DNA of 64,000 nucleotides from Ryuthela nishihirai (GCA_038380435.1 JAWZYU010000004.1:24526001-24590000); one strand, 5' to 3'. Shown: positions 41,650 to 54,808, counted from the first letter of the stretch. The notes: generated by a model from the letters alone, not told the origin. Translations and numbers: made by a program.

Positions 41650-44015
41650 TCAAACTTAAAAAACCAATATTTATCTAGTGTTCACTTGACTTAAAATATC
41701 TCTTTGAATAAATTGGTTTTTGATGTGTTGCATTTATTTTAGAAGACTAACACAGAATTTCATTTTAAAATTTTGTATCGCTTTCATCGAAATGATGTAA
41801 CCCAAGAGAATCAAGAGTTGATTCCATCAACCCCTTAAGGAGGGAATAGCACTGGCCTGGAATTTTTACAACATCCCTCATGATGATCAACTACAATAAT
41901 TTCAACTTAGCGCTTTACAGAGCTTATTTTAAGAAAATTTTAAAGCTGCATAAACACAAAGTAAATATATATTTTGTAATTGCAAAAAATACTTCATACA
42001 GAAAAATATTACAATACAAATTGCATTGTTTTGATTACAGGAAAACAATGAATTGTAACTTATATAACAGACGCAGATATTATCCTACACATAAAATTGA
42101 ATAACAAGTGGAATTATATAAATTAAAAGAAATATTCTACCGCAAAAATATTTTAATTTTTTTCTTTGGCAATATATATTATTGTCGTCTGTTTTTTTTT
42201 TTCGTAAGTCGTTAGGTTCAGAAAAGACGCCTTTAGAATAATATTGCTGAGATGCTGCTCTGCTATTACGATTTGGATTTGTAAAATAACCATAACGCAT
42301 AAATTAAATTCCCAGTTGGCACTGCTAAATTTGGATATGCTTTCAAAAATAGATTGTTACTAATGACCTAAGATAGATAGACAATGTCAAACAGCGCTAT
42401 GTTATTAGCCTGAAGTGGCCTAATGTACATCTGTAGCTTAGGATATATGTGTTTGGAGAAATAAATCATACAATCTGGTTGGACCTCCATAGCCGATGAC
42501 TGCTTGATGATTATTTCATGTATAGAATGGGTGAGATCAGTTTATATTATATAGCAGGATTTTATCTAATTTAATACAAATATAATTCACTCTTAAGCAG
42601 GCCTGGCATTAGAAAACGGAGGACCCTATTGCAAATGCGATACGATTAAAAACAAACAACAATTAAACAAAAACTAAACTGCTAAAAAATTTTACACTGC
42701 ACACAATGTTGCTAACTCTAAAATCTGTCATTCTCACAAAATAGACAACAATTTCCTCTTTAGAATGAAAATTCCCTATCTATCTATCATCCAATATGAG
42801 AAGGAAAATTTGGGCGTGTGAAACCCTCTGTATCCCTAATAAAATAAAGATATTACAGAAAGAGAAAATTTAAAGAAACGGCGAAACGATCTTCATGTCT
42901 TTTCAAAATCAAAATTGTTTGGAGGTGGGGCCGAAGTGTTCTCTCAGAATAATTTTCTTTTTGGATGCTTCTTTTTTTTTGTTGCTGTATTTTTTTTAAG
43001 AGCTTACAATTTCATCTTTTTTTCTTGAGAGAACTATGTATTCTTGTTGCTGGAAGCGCTTTTCTTGCCACAATAATTTGATTTAGTGGGGTTTTTAATT
43101 ATTAATTTAGCTTGAGTCTACTTTGTTATGTGATCTCTTTCTATGTATCTGTCTTGAAAACATATATTGTGAGGCTTCTATTTTTTACTGCCATTTGTGT
43201 GCATTTATTTTCTTCATTCCAATTTTTGCATTTTTTTTAAAAATGAATCTGTTGTATTTACTTTTCTGCATTTTCCTTTATAATTTTAATTATTTCTTTA
43301 ATTTTTTTAATTATTCTTATTAAAACATTCTTTCTTTGGGAGATAAGATTGAGTACGAGGTTCAATAAGTCTTTTTCCAGTTGTAATTTTTACTTTAATC
43401 TTATGCTAAATTCGTAGTGCAGAGGGTTACAATGTCCGTATTTATCTTAGACTTTGTTAGTGTAGCCAAATAGGTTCTTCATTGTCTGAGATTTTGTACA
43501 CATTCCGTAATGTCGTCTGTTGTTTCCTGATTTCAGTTCTTTTGTGGGGCTGAGGCTTTCTTATCTCTGCTGTAGTTGAATATAGTGCCAAAGTCATTCT
43601 TCTTCCTCGAGTCCTCTGTGTTCATGACCTTTGCTGCAGTAGCTAGTTCAAATTCCTTCTTTGTTAGACGTTTTAATGCCACCTTCCCACACTTTCTATG
43701 CTGCCGTTGTGGCTGCACCTAGGCTGTTTAGCTATTGTGTATGCAATAGCGAGAACTGTACGTGAGAGTTGAATGATTTTGCCTTTCAAATTGAGCTAGC
43801 TGATTAGAAATACAAAAATAAAATTTAAGGAAAGAATTCTTATCAACATCAGGGTTAAAGTCTATTTAGCTATCATATTTTTCCCTATTTTGCACAGATC
43901 ACGTGCTATTTTGATACAAACTTTACATTATATTTTTCAAAATGTCGCAATGCGAACGTTCATAATAAGAGTAAATTTCCTTTACCAAAAATTAAATTCT
44001 TTGATATTGATTGCT
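41650..44015. other. Unassigned AT-rich DNA
   Basis: No supported gene. 43123-43323 encodes only a low-complexity hydrophobic Phe/Leu/Ile frame from T-rich sequence. Confidence 0.35.
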
Positions 44016-44019
44016 GTCT

Positions 44020-44390
44020 TTAAAGAATTGTAGTAATAAATGCCAGCATTTAATTCTTTACGATTCTTTGCTCTGGTTGAGCAGTGATATTAGAGTTAAT
44101 TCCTATTTCGTTGAGGCTATTATTCAGTGCCTGTCTTTGATTATTATATTTGGGACATTTCAGCAGAATATGCTCAACTGTTTCAATCTCCTGACAGTCT
44201 AAACAGTTAGAAGAGTGTGTTTTTTTAAGAGAAACAAAATTTTATTTGATAGAATATGCCCATATATCAGTCTTGTAATTTTGGTCTGCTTTTCTTTGGT
44301 CGTATCCAATGTAATTTTCCATGATCAGTTGCCAGTGGTTTTCTTTGTTAAATGTAGTTTCACCAAAACAGAGAAAAAAATTCTTATATT
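44020..44390 (-). pseudogene. LINE ORF2 C-terminal fragment (Cys/His tail)
   Basis: The minus-strand frame reads TKITRLIYGHILSNKILF, then NCLDCQEIETVEHILLKCP with YNNQRQALNN. The C..C....T..H.LL.C pattern following a TRL..GH motif is the C-terminal zinc-knuckle region of jockey/I-type LINE ORF2 proteins. One upstream stop is visible. The reverse transcriptase core is absent. A run of 18 C at 44415-44432 adjoins it. Confidence 0.65.
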
Positions 44391-44984
44391 GCAATTGAAA
44401 TCTATTCTCTAGCCCCCCCCCCCCCCCCCCCAACCTTTATATTTTTTCCCAGATCGGGGTCAGCACTAAATACGTAAATTGGGTAGACAAAAAAAATTAA
44501 TTTCCTTGTTATGTCACTGAAAAGCTAAATTCGACAATCCGTAACTTTTTAAATAAGTTTCTTATTCAAATATTAATGAAGATAGATTTAAAATCAGCAT
44601 CAAATTTAGTTAAATCCTGAGTTTTTGAAACATTCAGTCAATATTTTATGAATAATGAATTCTGAAATACAGTATTTAAAGCCAGAGGAATTATATTAAT
44701 AAATTACTCAAACCTCTAAAATATCCACTTGTTTAATGGCTTAAATTAATACTTATTGAGTTTTAATTTTAATATAAATTGAATTCAAATTCCCGTAATG
44801 ATTTTGATACAAATTGAATATTGTAAAAAATTTGGATGCAGATAAATTTGATTCCGAATTTTATTTTATCTTCAATCGTCAGTTTCCTTAGAAATCTTAT
44901 TTTGGAAGTTACAACACAACAATCGAATCTCTTTCACTGCCTTATCATGGGAATTCCCCCAACTTCTTGTTGTTTCTCAAGTGG

Positions 44985-45092
44985 GTCCTCTCCCCCCCCC
45001 GACCTTCTCTGAACCCTCGGGGTCCTTGTCACCTGGCCATTTAGCCCATTGTGTGCAAAAAAGTGACGCTCATAGATAAAACAACCCAACTT
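44985..45092 (+). mobile_element. SINE-B 3' fragment
   Basis: GGGTCCTCTCCCCCCC through GACCTTCTCTGAACCCTCGG, CACCTGGCCATTTAGCCCAT and AAAACAACCCAACT equal the last ~105 bp of SINE-B. 5' truncated. Confidence 0.85.
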
Positions 45093-45379
45093 TTTGTCTA
45101 GGTAGTATATTTCAGAATCGAAATAAAACGTGTTAGATTAATTTCAAATGTGTAATAACTTTTCAACAAATAGGGAGGTTTTTTCTTGGCAATAGACAAT
45201 AATATAAACAATAGACAATAATAATACAAATATAGTACTTTTTGTCTTCGGTTTAATAACGAAATCAAATGGTGATTCTTTAGTTTCATCCAATCCAAAT
45301 TTAAATTAAGAAAACAATCGGCATTTGTCGACAAAGAACTGCTTTGATCGACTTTTGTATTCAGAAATGTACATCGGAG

Positions 45380-45860
45380 ACTGCGGCTCATCGTCAACTT
45401 TAGTGTCACGAGGCTTACGAAAAAACAAATGGAAAAAAGTTTGCGATCGGGGGAAAAAGTCGTCTCTCGAGCGTCAGCAGGCGAGGTAGTGAAGTGCATC
45501 CTCCAGTTGGTACGGGCCATTGCACGGACTTCTCTCACGCGACGAGGCTGTGGCCGACACTCCTCCTCGAAGGGAAAAAGATCCAGTTCTGGGAAGTGGT
45601 CGGTCGCTCTGCAGAGCCAAGGACCAGATGCGGACGACGGCCAATGCCAATGCTCGCGTGACCCCCAAGAGAAGAAAAAGGAAAAAAAAACATTGGCGGG
45701 AAACTCTCTGAAGATCATGCTTGGGATGCAGGAAACGGAGCCAGAAGCAGAAGTAAGACGTCACATCTTGTGGCTCGTGCAAAAGAGAATTCTTTCATCG
45801 GAGACGGGTGAGGTGAGAGCAGAATTTTTCAGCTCTCATTCTCGTGAATTCAACATTGAT
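45380..45860. other. GC-rich, CpG-containing island with overlapping open frames
   Basis: G+C rises clearly above the flanks. Frames of 175 codons (45429-45956, plus), 206 codons (45098-45718, minus) and 102 codons (45474-45782, minus; hydrophobic FFFLFLLLGVTRALALAVV near its start) overlap, so at most one is real. No domain recognised. It could be a first exon or promoter of a host gene. Confidence 0.35.
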
Positions 45861-45956
45861 GGGGAAATAAAATATAAATATGCTAACCGAAAAGTATTCT
45901 TTGTTCTTAGCATATTTATTTTTTATACATATACAAAAACAGTAATTATATTTTGA

Positions 45957-46640
45957 AAAAAAAAACATTTTTTAAAACAATTTTTTGGCTTGTGATGGCA
46001 GTCATGCGCAGCAACTGATTCCTGTTTTAAGAGCTCACTAATATTTTCAGTCTTAAATTTTGCCAAGGTGAACCGTTACGTTTTAAAGTACGTATTAAGG
46101 CTGACACTTTTTTGGTGACAAAAGGTTTCGCATTCCATCTACAAAAAAAAAAAAAAAAAAAACTGTGATGTAGGAGCCCCTCAAATCCAAAATATTTTCA
46201 GGCATTTCAAGATCATTTCTGTTATCAGGAAAACATTTCTGTTATCAGGAAAACATTTCTCTTTTTACGAGCAGCTTACTAGAAGACAGCTACAAAAGGA
46301 AGCTTGCCATTAGAGTTTCCATCCTCCAGAATTATTCTAATAATTATCAAGAATTCTTCAACCTTGACAAACGAACTACCAGAAATCCTTTTCAGGGGAA
46401 TTGCTTCTAATGAGCAGATAATTGAAATAGACAAAAAAAAAAACATTTATTTTACCCAAGCATACAGGTACTGGACAGAAAAATGGGAACAGTTCCATGT
46501 TATCTGAATTGAAAAACGCATTTAGAGTTCAATAACTTCTTAAATATGATTTTTAATGAAAAATATGTAAATATGTCTAAAGATAAATTAAAGATCTTAA
46601 TCAAATCTATCTAAATCTTGCTCTTAAACAATATTTATTC
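45957..46640. other. Unassigned AT-rich DNA
   Basis: A20 run at 46142-46161 and a short direct repeat GGAAAACATTTCTGTTATCA at 46210-46255. No gene. Confidence 0.4.
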
Positions 46641-46643
46641 AGT

Positions 46644-46825
46644 AAATGGTTAGAAAGCTTGTCAACGGGACCTGGGTTGGAGCCCCAGGTAACGCATGGA
46701 TGTTTGTACTGTCTTCCTGCTGAGGTCTCGCCTTCCTCACAGATCTTCTATGTGACGTATTCAACTGACAGGTTCCTGTCCGACCTTTGTGGCAAGTAGC
46801 TGCTTGAAAGGGTATTTACATTTTA
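46644..46825 (+). mobile_element. SINE-A copy 4, left flank of the satellite
   Basis: The B-box-like segment and CGCATGGATGTTTGTACTG are followed by the SINE-A body (GACAGGTTCCTGTCCGACC, AAGTAGCTGCTTGA). The A-box half of the head is eroded. Confidence 0.75.
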
Positions 46826-46930
46826 TCCAAAGAGTTATGAACGCTGGAATATTAAATAGATTACAAAAAAAGGACCCAAAATTTAATTAAAACATTGACA
46901 CAGGTAAAAAGATCAGAGATCATAGTGGAC

Positions 46931-49900
46931 TCTACTAGTCCACTAAGATCAAGTATTTATTCTACTAGTCTACTAAGATCCAGTGATGCTCTACTAGTCT
47001 ACTAAGATCCAGTAGATACTCTACTAGTGTACTGAGGTCCAGTAGATACTCTACTAGTCTACTAAGATCAAGTAGATGCTCTACTAGTCTACTAAGATCC
47101 AGTAGATGCTCTACTAGTCTTCTAAGATCCAGTAGATACTTTACTAGTGTACTGAGGTCCAGTAGATACTCTACTAGTCTACTAAGATCAAGTAGATGCT
47201 CTACTAGTCTACTAAGATCAAGCAGATGCTCTACTAGTCTACTAAGATCCAGTAGATCGCTACTAGTCTACTAAGATCCAGTAGATACTCTAATAGTGTA
47301 CTGAGGTCCAGTAGATACTCTACAGTCTACTAAGATCAAGTAGATGCTCTACTAGTCTTCTAAGATCCAGCAGATACTCTACTAGTGTACTGAGGTCCAG
47401 TAGATACTCTACTAGTCTACTAAGATCAAGTAGATGCTCTACTAGTCTACTAAGATCAAGCAGATGCTCTACTAGTCTACTAAGATCCAGTAGATGCTCT
47501 ACTAGTCTACTAAGATCCAGTAGATACTCTAATAGTGTACTGAGGTCCAGTAGATACTCTACAGTCTACTAAGATCAAGTAGATGCTCTACTAGTCTTCT
47601 AAGATCCAGTAGATACTCTACTAGTGTACTGAGGTCCAGTAGATACTCTACTAGTCTACTAAGATCAAGTAGATGCTCTACTAGTCTACTAAGATCAAAC
47701 AGATGCTCTACTAGTCTACTAAGATCAAGCAGATGCTCTACTAGTCTACGAAGATCCAGTAGATACTCTACTAGTGTACTGAGCTCCAGTAGATACTCTA
47801 CAGTCTACTAAGATCAAGTAGATGCTCTACTAGTCTTCTAAGATCCAGTAGATACTCTACTAGTATACTGAGGTCCAGTAGATACTCTACTAGTCTACTA
47901 AGATCAAGTAGATGCTCTACTAGTCTACTAAGATCAAGCAGATGCTCTACTAGTCTACTAAGATCAAGCAGATGCTCTACTAGTCGACTAAGATCCAGTA
48001 GATACTCTACTAGTGTACTGAGGTCCAGTAGATAGTTTACTAGTCTACTAAGATCCAGTAGATACTCTACTAGTCTACTAAGATCTGGTAGATACTCTAC
48101 TAGTGTACTGAGGTCCAGTAGATATTCTACTAGTCTACTAAGATCAAGCAGATGCTCTACTAGTCTACTAAGATCAAGTAGATGCACTACTAGTCTACTA
48201 AGATCCAGTAGATACTCTACTAGTGTACTGAGGTCCAGTAGATAGTCTACTAGTCTACTAAGATCCAGTAGATGCTCTACTAGTCTACTAAGATCTAGTA
48301 GATACTCTACTAGTGTACTGAGGTCCAGTAGATACTCTACTAGTCTACTAAGATCAAGTAGATGCTCTACTAGTCTACTAAGATCAAGCAGATGCTCTAC
48401 TACTCTACTAAGATCAAGCAGATACTCTACTAGTCTACTAAGATCAAGTAGATGCTCTACTAGTCTACTAAGATCCAGTAGATAGTCTACTAGTCTACTA
48501 AGATCAAGTAGATGCTCTACTAGTCTACTAAGATCAAGTAGATGCTCTACTAGTGTACTGAGGTCCAGTAGATACTCTACTAGTCTACTAAGATCAAGTA
48601 GATGCTCTACTAGTCTACTAAGATCCAGTAGATAGTCTACTAGTCTGCTAAGATCAAGTAGATACTCTACTAGTCTACTAAGATCAAGTAGATGCTCTAC
48701 TAATCTACTAAGATCCAGTAGATACTCTACTAGTGTACTGAGGTCCAGTAGATACTCTACTAGTCTACTAAGATCCAGTAGATGCTCTACTAGTCTACTA
48801 AGATCAAGTAGATGCTCTACTAGTCTACTAAGATCCATTAGATACTCTACTAGTGTACTGAGGTCCAGTAGATACTCTACTAGTCTACTAAGATCCAGTA
48901 GATGCTCTACTAGTCTTCTAAGATACAGTAGATAATCTACTAGTGTACTGAGGTCCAGTAGATACTCTACTAGTCTACTAAGATCAAGTAGATGCTCTAC
49001 TAGTCTACTAAGATCAAGCAGATGCTCTACTAGTCTACTGAGATCCAGTAGATGCTCTACTAGTCTACTAAGATCCAGTAGATACTCTACTAGTGTACTG
49101 AGGTCCAGTAGATAGTCTACTAGTCTACTAAGATCAAGTAGATGCTCTACTAGTCTTCTAAGATCCAGTAGATACTCTACTAGTGTACTGAGGTCCAGTA
49201 GATACTCTACTAGTCTATTAAGATCCAGTAGATGCTCTACTAGTCATCTAAGATCCAGTAGATACTCTACTAGTGTACTGAGGTCCAGTAGATACTCTAC
49301 TAGTCTACTAAGATCAAGTAGATGCTCTACTAGTCTACTAAGATATAGTAGATAGTCTACTAGTCTACTAAGATCAAGTAGATGCTCTACTAGTCTACTA
49401 AGATCAAGTAGATGCTCTACTAGTGTACTGAGGTCCAGTAGATACTCTACTACTCTACTAAGATCCAGTAGATGCTCTACTAGTCTACTAAGATCCAGTA
49501 GATACTCTACTAGTGTACTGAGGTCCAGTAGATAGTCTACTAGTCTACTAAGATCAAGTAGATGCTCTACTAGTCTTCTAAGATCCAGTAGATACTCTAC
49601 TAGTGTACTGAGGTCCAGTAGATACTCTACTAGTCTATTAAGATCCAGTAGATGCTCTACTAGTCATCTAAGATCCAGTAGATACTCTACTAGTGTACTG
49701 AGGTCCAGTAGATACTCTACTAGTCTACTAAGATCAAGTAGATGCTCTACTAGTCTTCTAAGATCCAGTAGATACTCTACTAGTGTACTGAGGTCCAGTA
49801 GATACTCTACTAGTCTACTAAGATCAAGTAGATGCTCTACTAGTCTACTAAGATCAAGCAGATGCTGTACTTCTTCTAAGATCCAGTAGATGCTCTGCTA

Positions 49901-52900
49901 GTCTACTAAGATCCAGTAGATACTCTACTAGTGTACTGAGGTCCAGTAGATACTCTACTAGTCTACTAAGATCCAGTAGATACTCTACTAGTGTACTGAG
50001 GTCCAGTAGATGCTCTACTAGTCTACTAAGATCAAGTAGATGCTCTACTAGTCTACTAAGATCCATTAGATACTCTACTAGTGTACTGAGGTCCAGTAGA
50101 TACTCTACTAGTCTACTAAGATCCAGTAGATGCTCTACTAGTCTTCTAAGATACAGTAGATACTCTACTAGTGTACTGAGGTCCAGTAGATACTCTACTA
50201 GTCTACTAAGATCAAGTAGATGCTATACTAGTCTACTAAGATCAAGCAGATGCTCTACTAGTCTACTGAGATCCAGTAGATGCTCTACTAGTCTACTAAG
50301 ATCCAGTAGATACTCTACTAGTGTACTGAGGTCCAGTAGATAGTCTACTAAGATCAAGTAGATGCTCTACTAGTCTTCTAAGATCCAGTAGATACTCTAC
50401 TAGTGTACTGAGGTCCAGTAGATACTCTACTAGTCTATTAAGATCCAGTAGATGCTCTACTAGTCATCTAAGATCCAGTAGATACTCTACTAGTGTACTG
50501 AGGTCCAGTAGATACTCTACTAGTCTACTAAGATCAAGTAGATGCTCTACTAGTCTACTAAGATCCAGTAGATAGTCTATTAGTCTACTAAGATCGAGCA
50601 GATGCTCTACTAGTCTACTAAGATCAAGTAGATGCTCTACTAGTGTACTGAGGTCCAGTAGATACTCTACTAGTCTACTAAGATCCAGTAGATGCTCTAC
50701 TAGTCTACTAAGATCCAGTAGATACTCTACTAGTGTACTGAGGTCCAGTAGATGCTCTACTAGTCTACTAAGATCAAGTAGATGCTCTACTAGTCTTCTA
50801 AGACCCAGTAGATACTCTACTAGTGTACTGAGGTCCAGTAGATACTCTACTAGTCTACTAAGATCAAGTAGATGCTCTACTAGTCTACTAAGATCAAGCA
50901 GATGCTGTACTAGTCTACTAAGATCCAGTAGATGCTCTGCTAGTCTACTAAGATCCAGTAGATACTCTACTAGTGTACTGAGGTCCAGTAGATACTCTAG
51001 AGTCTACTAAGATCAAGTAGATGCTCTACTAGTCTTCTAAGATCCAGTAGATACTCTACTAGTGTACTGAGGTCCAGTAGATACTCTACTAGTCTACTAA
51101 GATCAAGCAGATGCTCTACTAGTCTACTAAGATCCAGTAGATGCTCTGCTAGTCTACTAAGATCGAGTAGATACTCTACTAGTATACTGAGGTCCAGTAG
51201 ATACTCTACAGTCTACTAAGATCAAGTAGATGCTCTACTAGTCTTCAAAGATCCAGTAGATACTCTACTAGTGTACTGAGGTCCAGTAGATACTCTACTA
51301 GTCTACTATGATCAAGTAGATGCTCTACTAGTCTACTAAGATCAAGCAGATGCTCTACTACTCTACTAAGATCAAGCAGATGCTCTACTAGTCTACTAAG
51401 ATCCAGTAGATACTCTACTAGTGTACTGAGGTCCAGTAGATAGTCTACTGTCTACTAAGATCCAGTAGATGCTCTACTAGTCTACTAAGATCTGGTAGAT
51501 GCTCTACTAGTGTACTGAGGTCCAGTAGATATTCTATTAAGATCAAGCAGATGCTCTACTAGTCTACTAAGATCAAGTAGATGCACTACTAGTCTACTAA
51601 GATCAAGTAGATGCACTACTAGTCTACTAAGATCCAGTAGATGCTCTACTAGTGTACTGAGGTCCAGTAGATACTCTACTAGTCTATTAAGATCCAGTAG
51701 ATGCTCTACTAGGCTTCTAAGATCCAGTAGATACTACTGGATCTTAGAAGACTAGTAGAGCAACTACTAGTGTACTGAGGTCCAGTAGATACTCTACTAG
51801 TCTACTAAGATCAAGTAGATGCTCTACTAGTCTACTAAGATCCAGTAGATAGTCTACTAGTCTACTAAGATCAAGTAGATGCTCTACTAGTCTACTAAGA
51901 TCCAGTAGATAGTCTACTAGTCTACTAAGATCAAGTAGATGCTCTACTAGTGTACTGAGGTCCAGTAGATATTCTACTAGTCTACTAAGATCAAGTAGAT
52001 GCTCTACTAGTCTACTAAGATCCAGTAGATAGTCTACTAGTCTACTAAGATCAAGTAGATACTCTACTAGTCTACTAAGATCAAGTATATGCTCTACTAG
52101 TCTACTACGATCCAGTAGATACTCTACTAGTGTAATGAGGTCCAGTAGATACTCTACTAGTCTACTAAGATCAAGGAGATGCTCTACTAGTCTACTAAGA
52201 TCAAGTAGATGCTCTACTAGTCTACTAAGATCAAGCAGATGCTCTACTAGTCTACTAAGATCCAGTAGGTACTCTACTAGTGTACTGAGGTCCAGTAGAT
52301 ACTCTACTAGTCTACTAAGATCCAGTAGATGCTCTACTAGTCTTCTAAGATCCAGTAGATACTCTACTAGTGTACTGAGTTCCAGTAGATACTCTACTAG
52401 TCTACTAAGATCAAGTAGATGCTCTACTAGTCTACTAAGATCAAGCAGACGCTCTACTAGTCTACTAAGATCCAGCAGATGCTCTACTAGTCTACTAAGA
52501 TCCAGTAGATACTCTACTAGTGTACTGAGGTCCAGTAGATAGTCTACTAGTCTACTAAGATCAAGTAGATGCTCTACTAGTCTACTAAGATCTGGTAGAT
52601 ACTCTACCAGTGTACTGAGGTCCAGTAGATACTCTACTAGTCTACTAAGATCAAGTAGATGCTCTACTAGTCTACTAAGATCAAGTAGATGCTCTACTAG
52701 TCTACTAAGATCCAGTAGATACTCTATTAGTGTACCGAGGTCCAGTAGATACTCTGCTAGTCTACTAAGATCAAGTAGATGCTCTACTAGTCTACTAAGA
52801 TCCAGTAGATGCTGTACTAGTCTACTAAGATCTAGTAGATACTCTGCTAGTGTATTGAGGTCCAGTAGATACTCTACTAGTCTACTAAGATCAAGTAGAT

Positions 52901-52945
52901 GCTCTACTAGTCTACTAAGATCAAGTAGATACTCTACTAGTCCTC
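46931..52945. repeat. 30-bp satellite array, about 200 units, ~6 kb
   Basis: The unit is TCTACTAGTCTACTAAGATC plus (C/A)AGTAGATAC-like sequence, 30 bp, nearly every copy carrying the palindrome ACTAGT. Three variant classes alternate: AAGATCC, AAGATCA, and GTGTACTGAGGTCC. Higher-order repeats are visible: 49051-49336 and 49471-49756 match base for base (420-bp offset, 14 units), a third partial copy starts near 50309, and 48841-49080 recurs about 1.23 kb later at 50069. Because 30 is divisible by 3, long open frames of decapeptide repeats appear on both strands (346 codons at 47798-48838); these are not taken as genes. Confidence 0.95.
51704..51760. repeat. Inverted satellite unit forming a 27-bp-stem hairpin
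   Basis: 51704-51730 and 51734-51760 are reverse complements with one mismatch around a 3-bp loop (ATA). It is the only place noticed in the array where a unit lies in the opposite orientation. Confidence 0.9.
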
Positions 52946-53725
52946 TATTTCAGTACGGAATGCATTGTACTCGGTATTGATATGGAACTTATTTTAAAGT
53001 TTCTATTAAGTTTTGGGTTCATTTTTTTATCCTCTTAAATATTTCAACGTTCATAACTTTTTGAATACTGAACATATATTGTTTAAAACTGAGATTTAGA
53101 TAGATTGGTTTGAGATCTTTAATTTATCTTTAGACATATTTTCATTAAAATCACATTAAAGATATTGAACTCTGAATGTGATTTTCTATTGAGATAACAT
53201 GGAACTCAGTGCCTGTATATATTAAAACATAAAGATAAGCTAACAAATAAAAAATTCCTGCGCCAAATGCATTTATTTTTTTCAAAGTTTCATTTTATGT
53301 AACTCAACATTTATAATTCTTCAATTACTAAAATTTACACTCGGCGTTCTCTTATCTATTTATCTCTATTTCCTATCCTATAACTAAAGCTGATATCATC
53401 ATCTCCATAGCGTTGGCAATTCTATTTATCGGCAAAGAAGTATCATCCATTTGCAAATAAGGAATTGCTACAATTTCAACTTTTTCTACAATTATCTTCT
53501 TCAAGTTCATTAATTCTATTTGTCAAGTCCCCTACTTCTAATTCTATTTCCGTAACATTTGATTTTTAAAATTTCATTTCCTTTTTCGTATTCTGATAGC
53601 TTATTTAATTTATATCATAACCATTTTCAGCATATCCATTTTTATAACGGTGACATCATACTTTTTCCTTAAAAACTCTCATCAATGCTGCATCTTTTTT
53701 TTTATATCAGCTGCACCAAGTATAC
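52946..53725. other. Unassigned AT-rich DNA
   Basis: Nothing recognised. 53080-53130 and 46580-46625 share a run of words (AGATAGATT/AAATCTATCT-like) in opposite orientation, noted below. Confidence 0.35.
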
Positions 53726-53726
53726 A

Positions 53727-53930
53727 ATCCCGGTGACTGAGTGATTAGTGCGTTTGGCTATTGAACAAAGGGAACTGGATTCGATCCCCGGATAAGGCAT
53801 AGGAATTTCTTTTCTGTGTTGTCCTTTTGCTGAGGTGTTGCCTTCCTCGCAGATCATCTGTACGGCGTGTTCAAATGACAGCTCCTGTCAGACCTCTGTA
53901 GTAAGCTGCTGCTTGATGGGTAAATTTAAA
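53727..53930 (+). mobile_element. SINE-A copy 5, right flank of the satellite
   Basis: Full-length copy: CCGGTGACTGAGTGATTAGTG (A-box region), GGATTCGATCCCCGG (B box), then TGCTGAGGTGTTGCCTTCCT, GACAGCTCCTGTCAGACCTC and CTGCTGCTTGATGGG. Same orientation as the left-flank copy at 46644. Confidence 0.8.
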
Positions 53931-53999
53931 ACTAGCTGAACTCTTACGGCGCTTCTTGGGTCTCACTTGTAAGATGCGATCTGTATATGTTGACTTTCA

Positions 54000-54808
54000 C
54001 TGCACTAAAGGTTAGTTTGTGAGTACCACTTCTTGCCCCGACCACAACCATTTACGACAAATTCAGCACGTATAGAGTATGTTGGTGTTGTGATCATGAA
54101 GGTAACAGCAGAATGGAGATGCCCTAGGCCCGAAAGATTGTGTCACGATTTCTTAGGGACACACCTCCATTGGGGTTACAAAACACACTGATAATATGAT
54201 TGTATGATGGCTTAAAATAACATGTGAAAGTGATGGTGCAACGGGCAATGCATATGTCACTCAAAATGGTATGTGCAGTTTGAACACGAAATTTTCGATC
54301 TGTTGCTAAATCGTATATTTCACAAGATAGCCCTGTACTGCAAGAGGATGAAATGATCAGAAAAGAGTGAAATATGTAAGAGAGAAAATCGTTTTCAAAT
54401 ATCTGCGCTGGTTTAGCATTTAGAGTTATATTACGAATTATGTATTTTATTTAGACGATTACAGTTGTCATTTTTGTTCTAATCAACGGATCGAATTCAT
54501 CCTCGAACATGATGTGTACTTTTATACGAGGAATCAGTGTATCAAATGCCAAGATAATCAAGGCAACGGTTCCAGAGCAATTCGGGAATAAACTCACACA
54601 AACTCATAGCGTCAATGTTCTTTTACTCATAGCGTGTCCCAAAGAAATCTTGACAAAAATCCTTTGAGCTTAGAGCATCTCCATTCTGCTCTTACCTCCG
54701 TGATTGCAACATCAACATACTCTGTACGTGTTAATATCTGTTCTAAGGGGTTAGGTGGGTAGCAGGGGTGGGGGTGGGGTGGAACTCAGAACCTAACCTT
54801 TAGTGCAG
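54000..54808. mobile_element. Long-TIR transposon-like element, ~809 bp
   Basis: CTGCACTAAAGGTTAG at the left and CTAACCTTTAGTGCAG at the right are perfect complements. The inverted repeats extend inward with gaps for about 190 bp (CAGAATGGAGATGC pairs with GCATCTCCATTCTG). The interior (54240-54610) has a homologue at 55615-55985. No transposase frame. No clear target-site duplication. Confidence 0.75.

Noticed and set aside
43123..43323. Putative membrane peptide (hydrophobic Phe/Leu/Ile frame)
   Set aside because: Arises from a T-rich low-complexity tract. No start context or homology.
47798..48838. 346-codon open frame of decapeptide repeats (and 52135-52542, 49854-50066)
   Set aside because: A by-product of a 30-bp satellite whose unit length is divisible by three. 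Similar frames appear on both strands, with no promoter or non-repeat domain.
46931..52945. CRISPR-like array
   Set aside because: There are no unique spacers. The units are contiguous 30-bp satellite repeats in a eukaryotic context.
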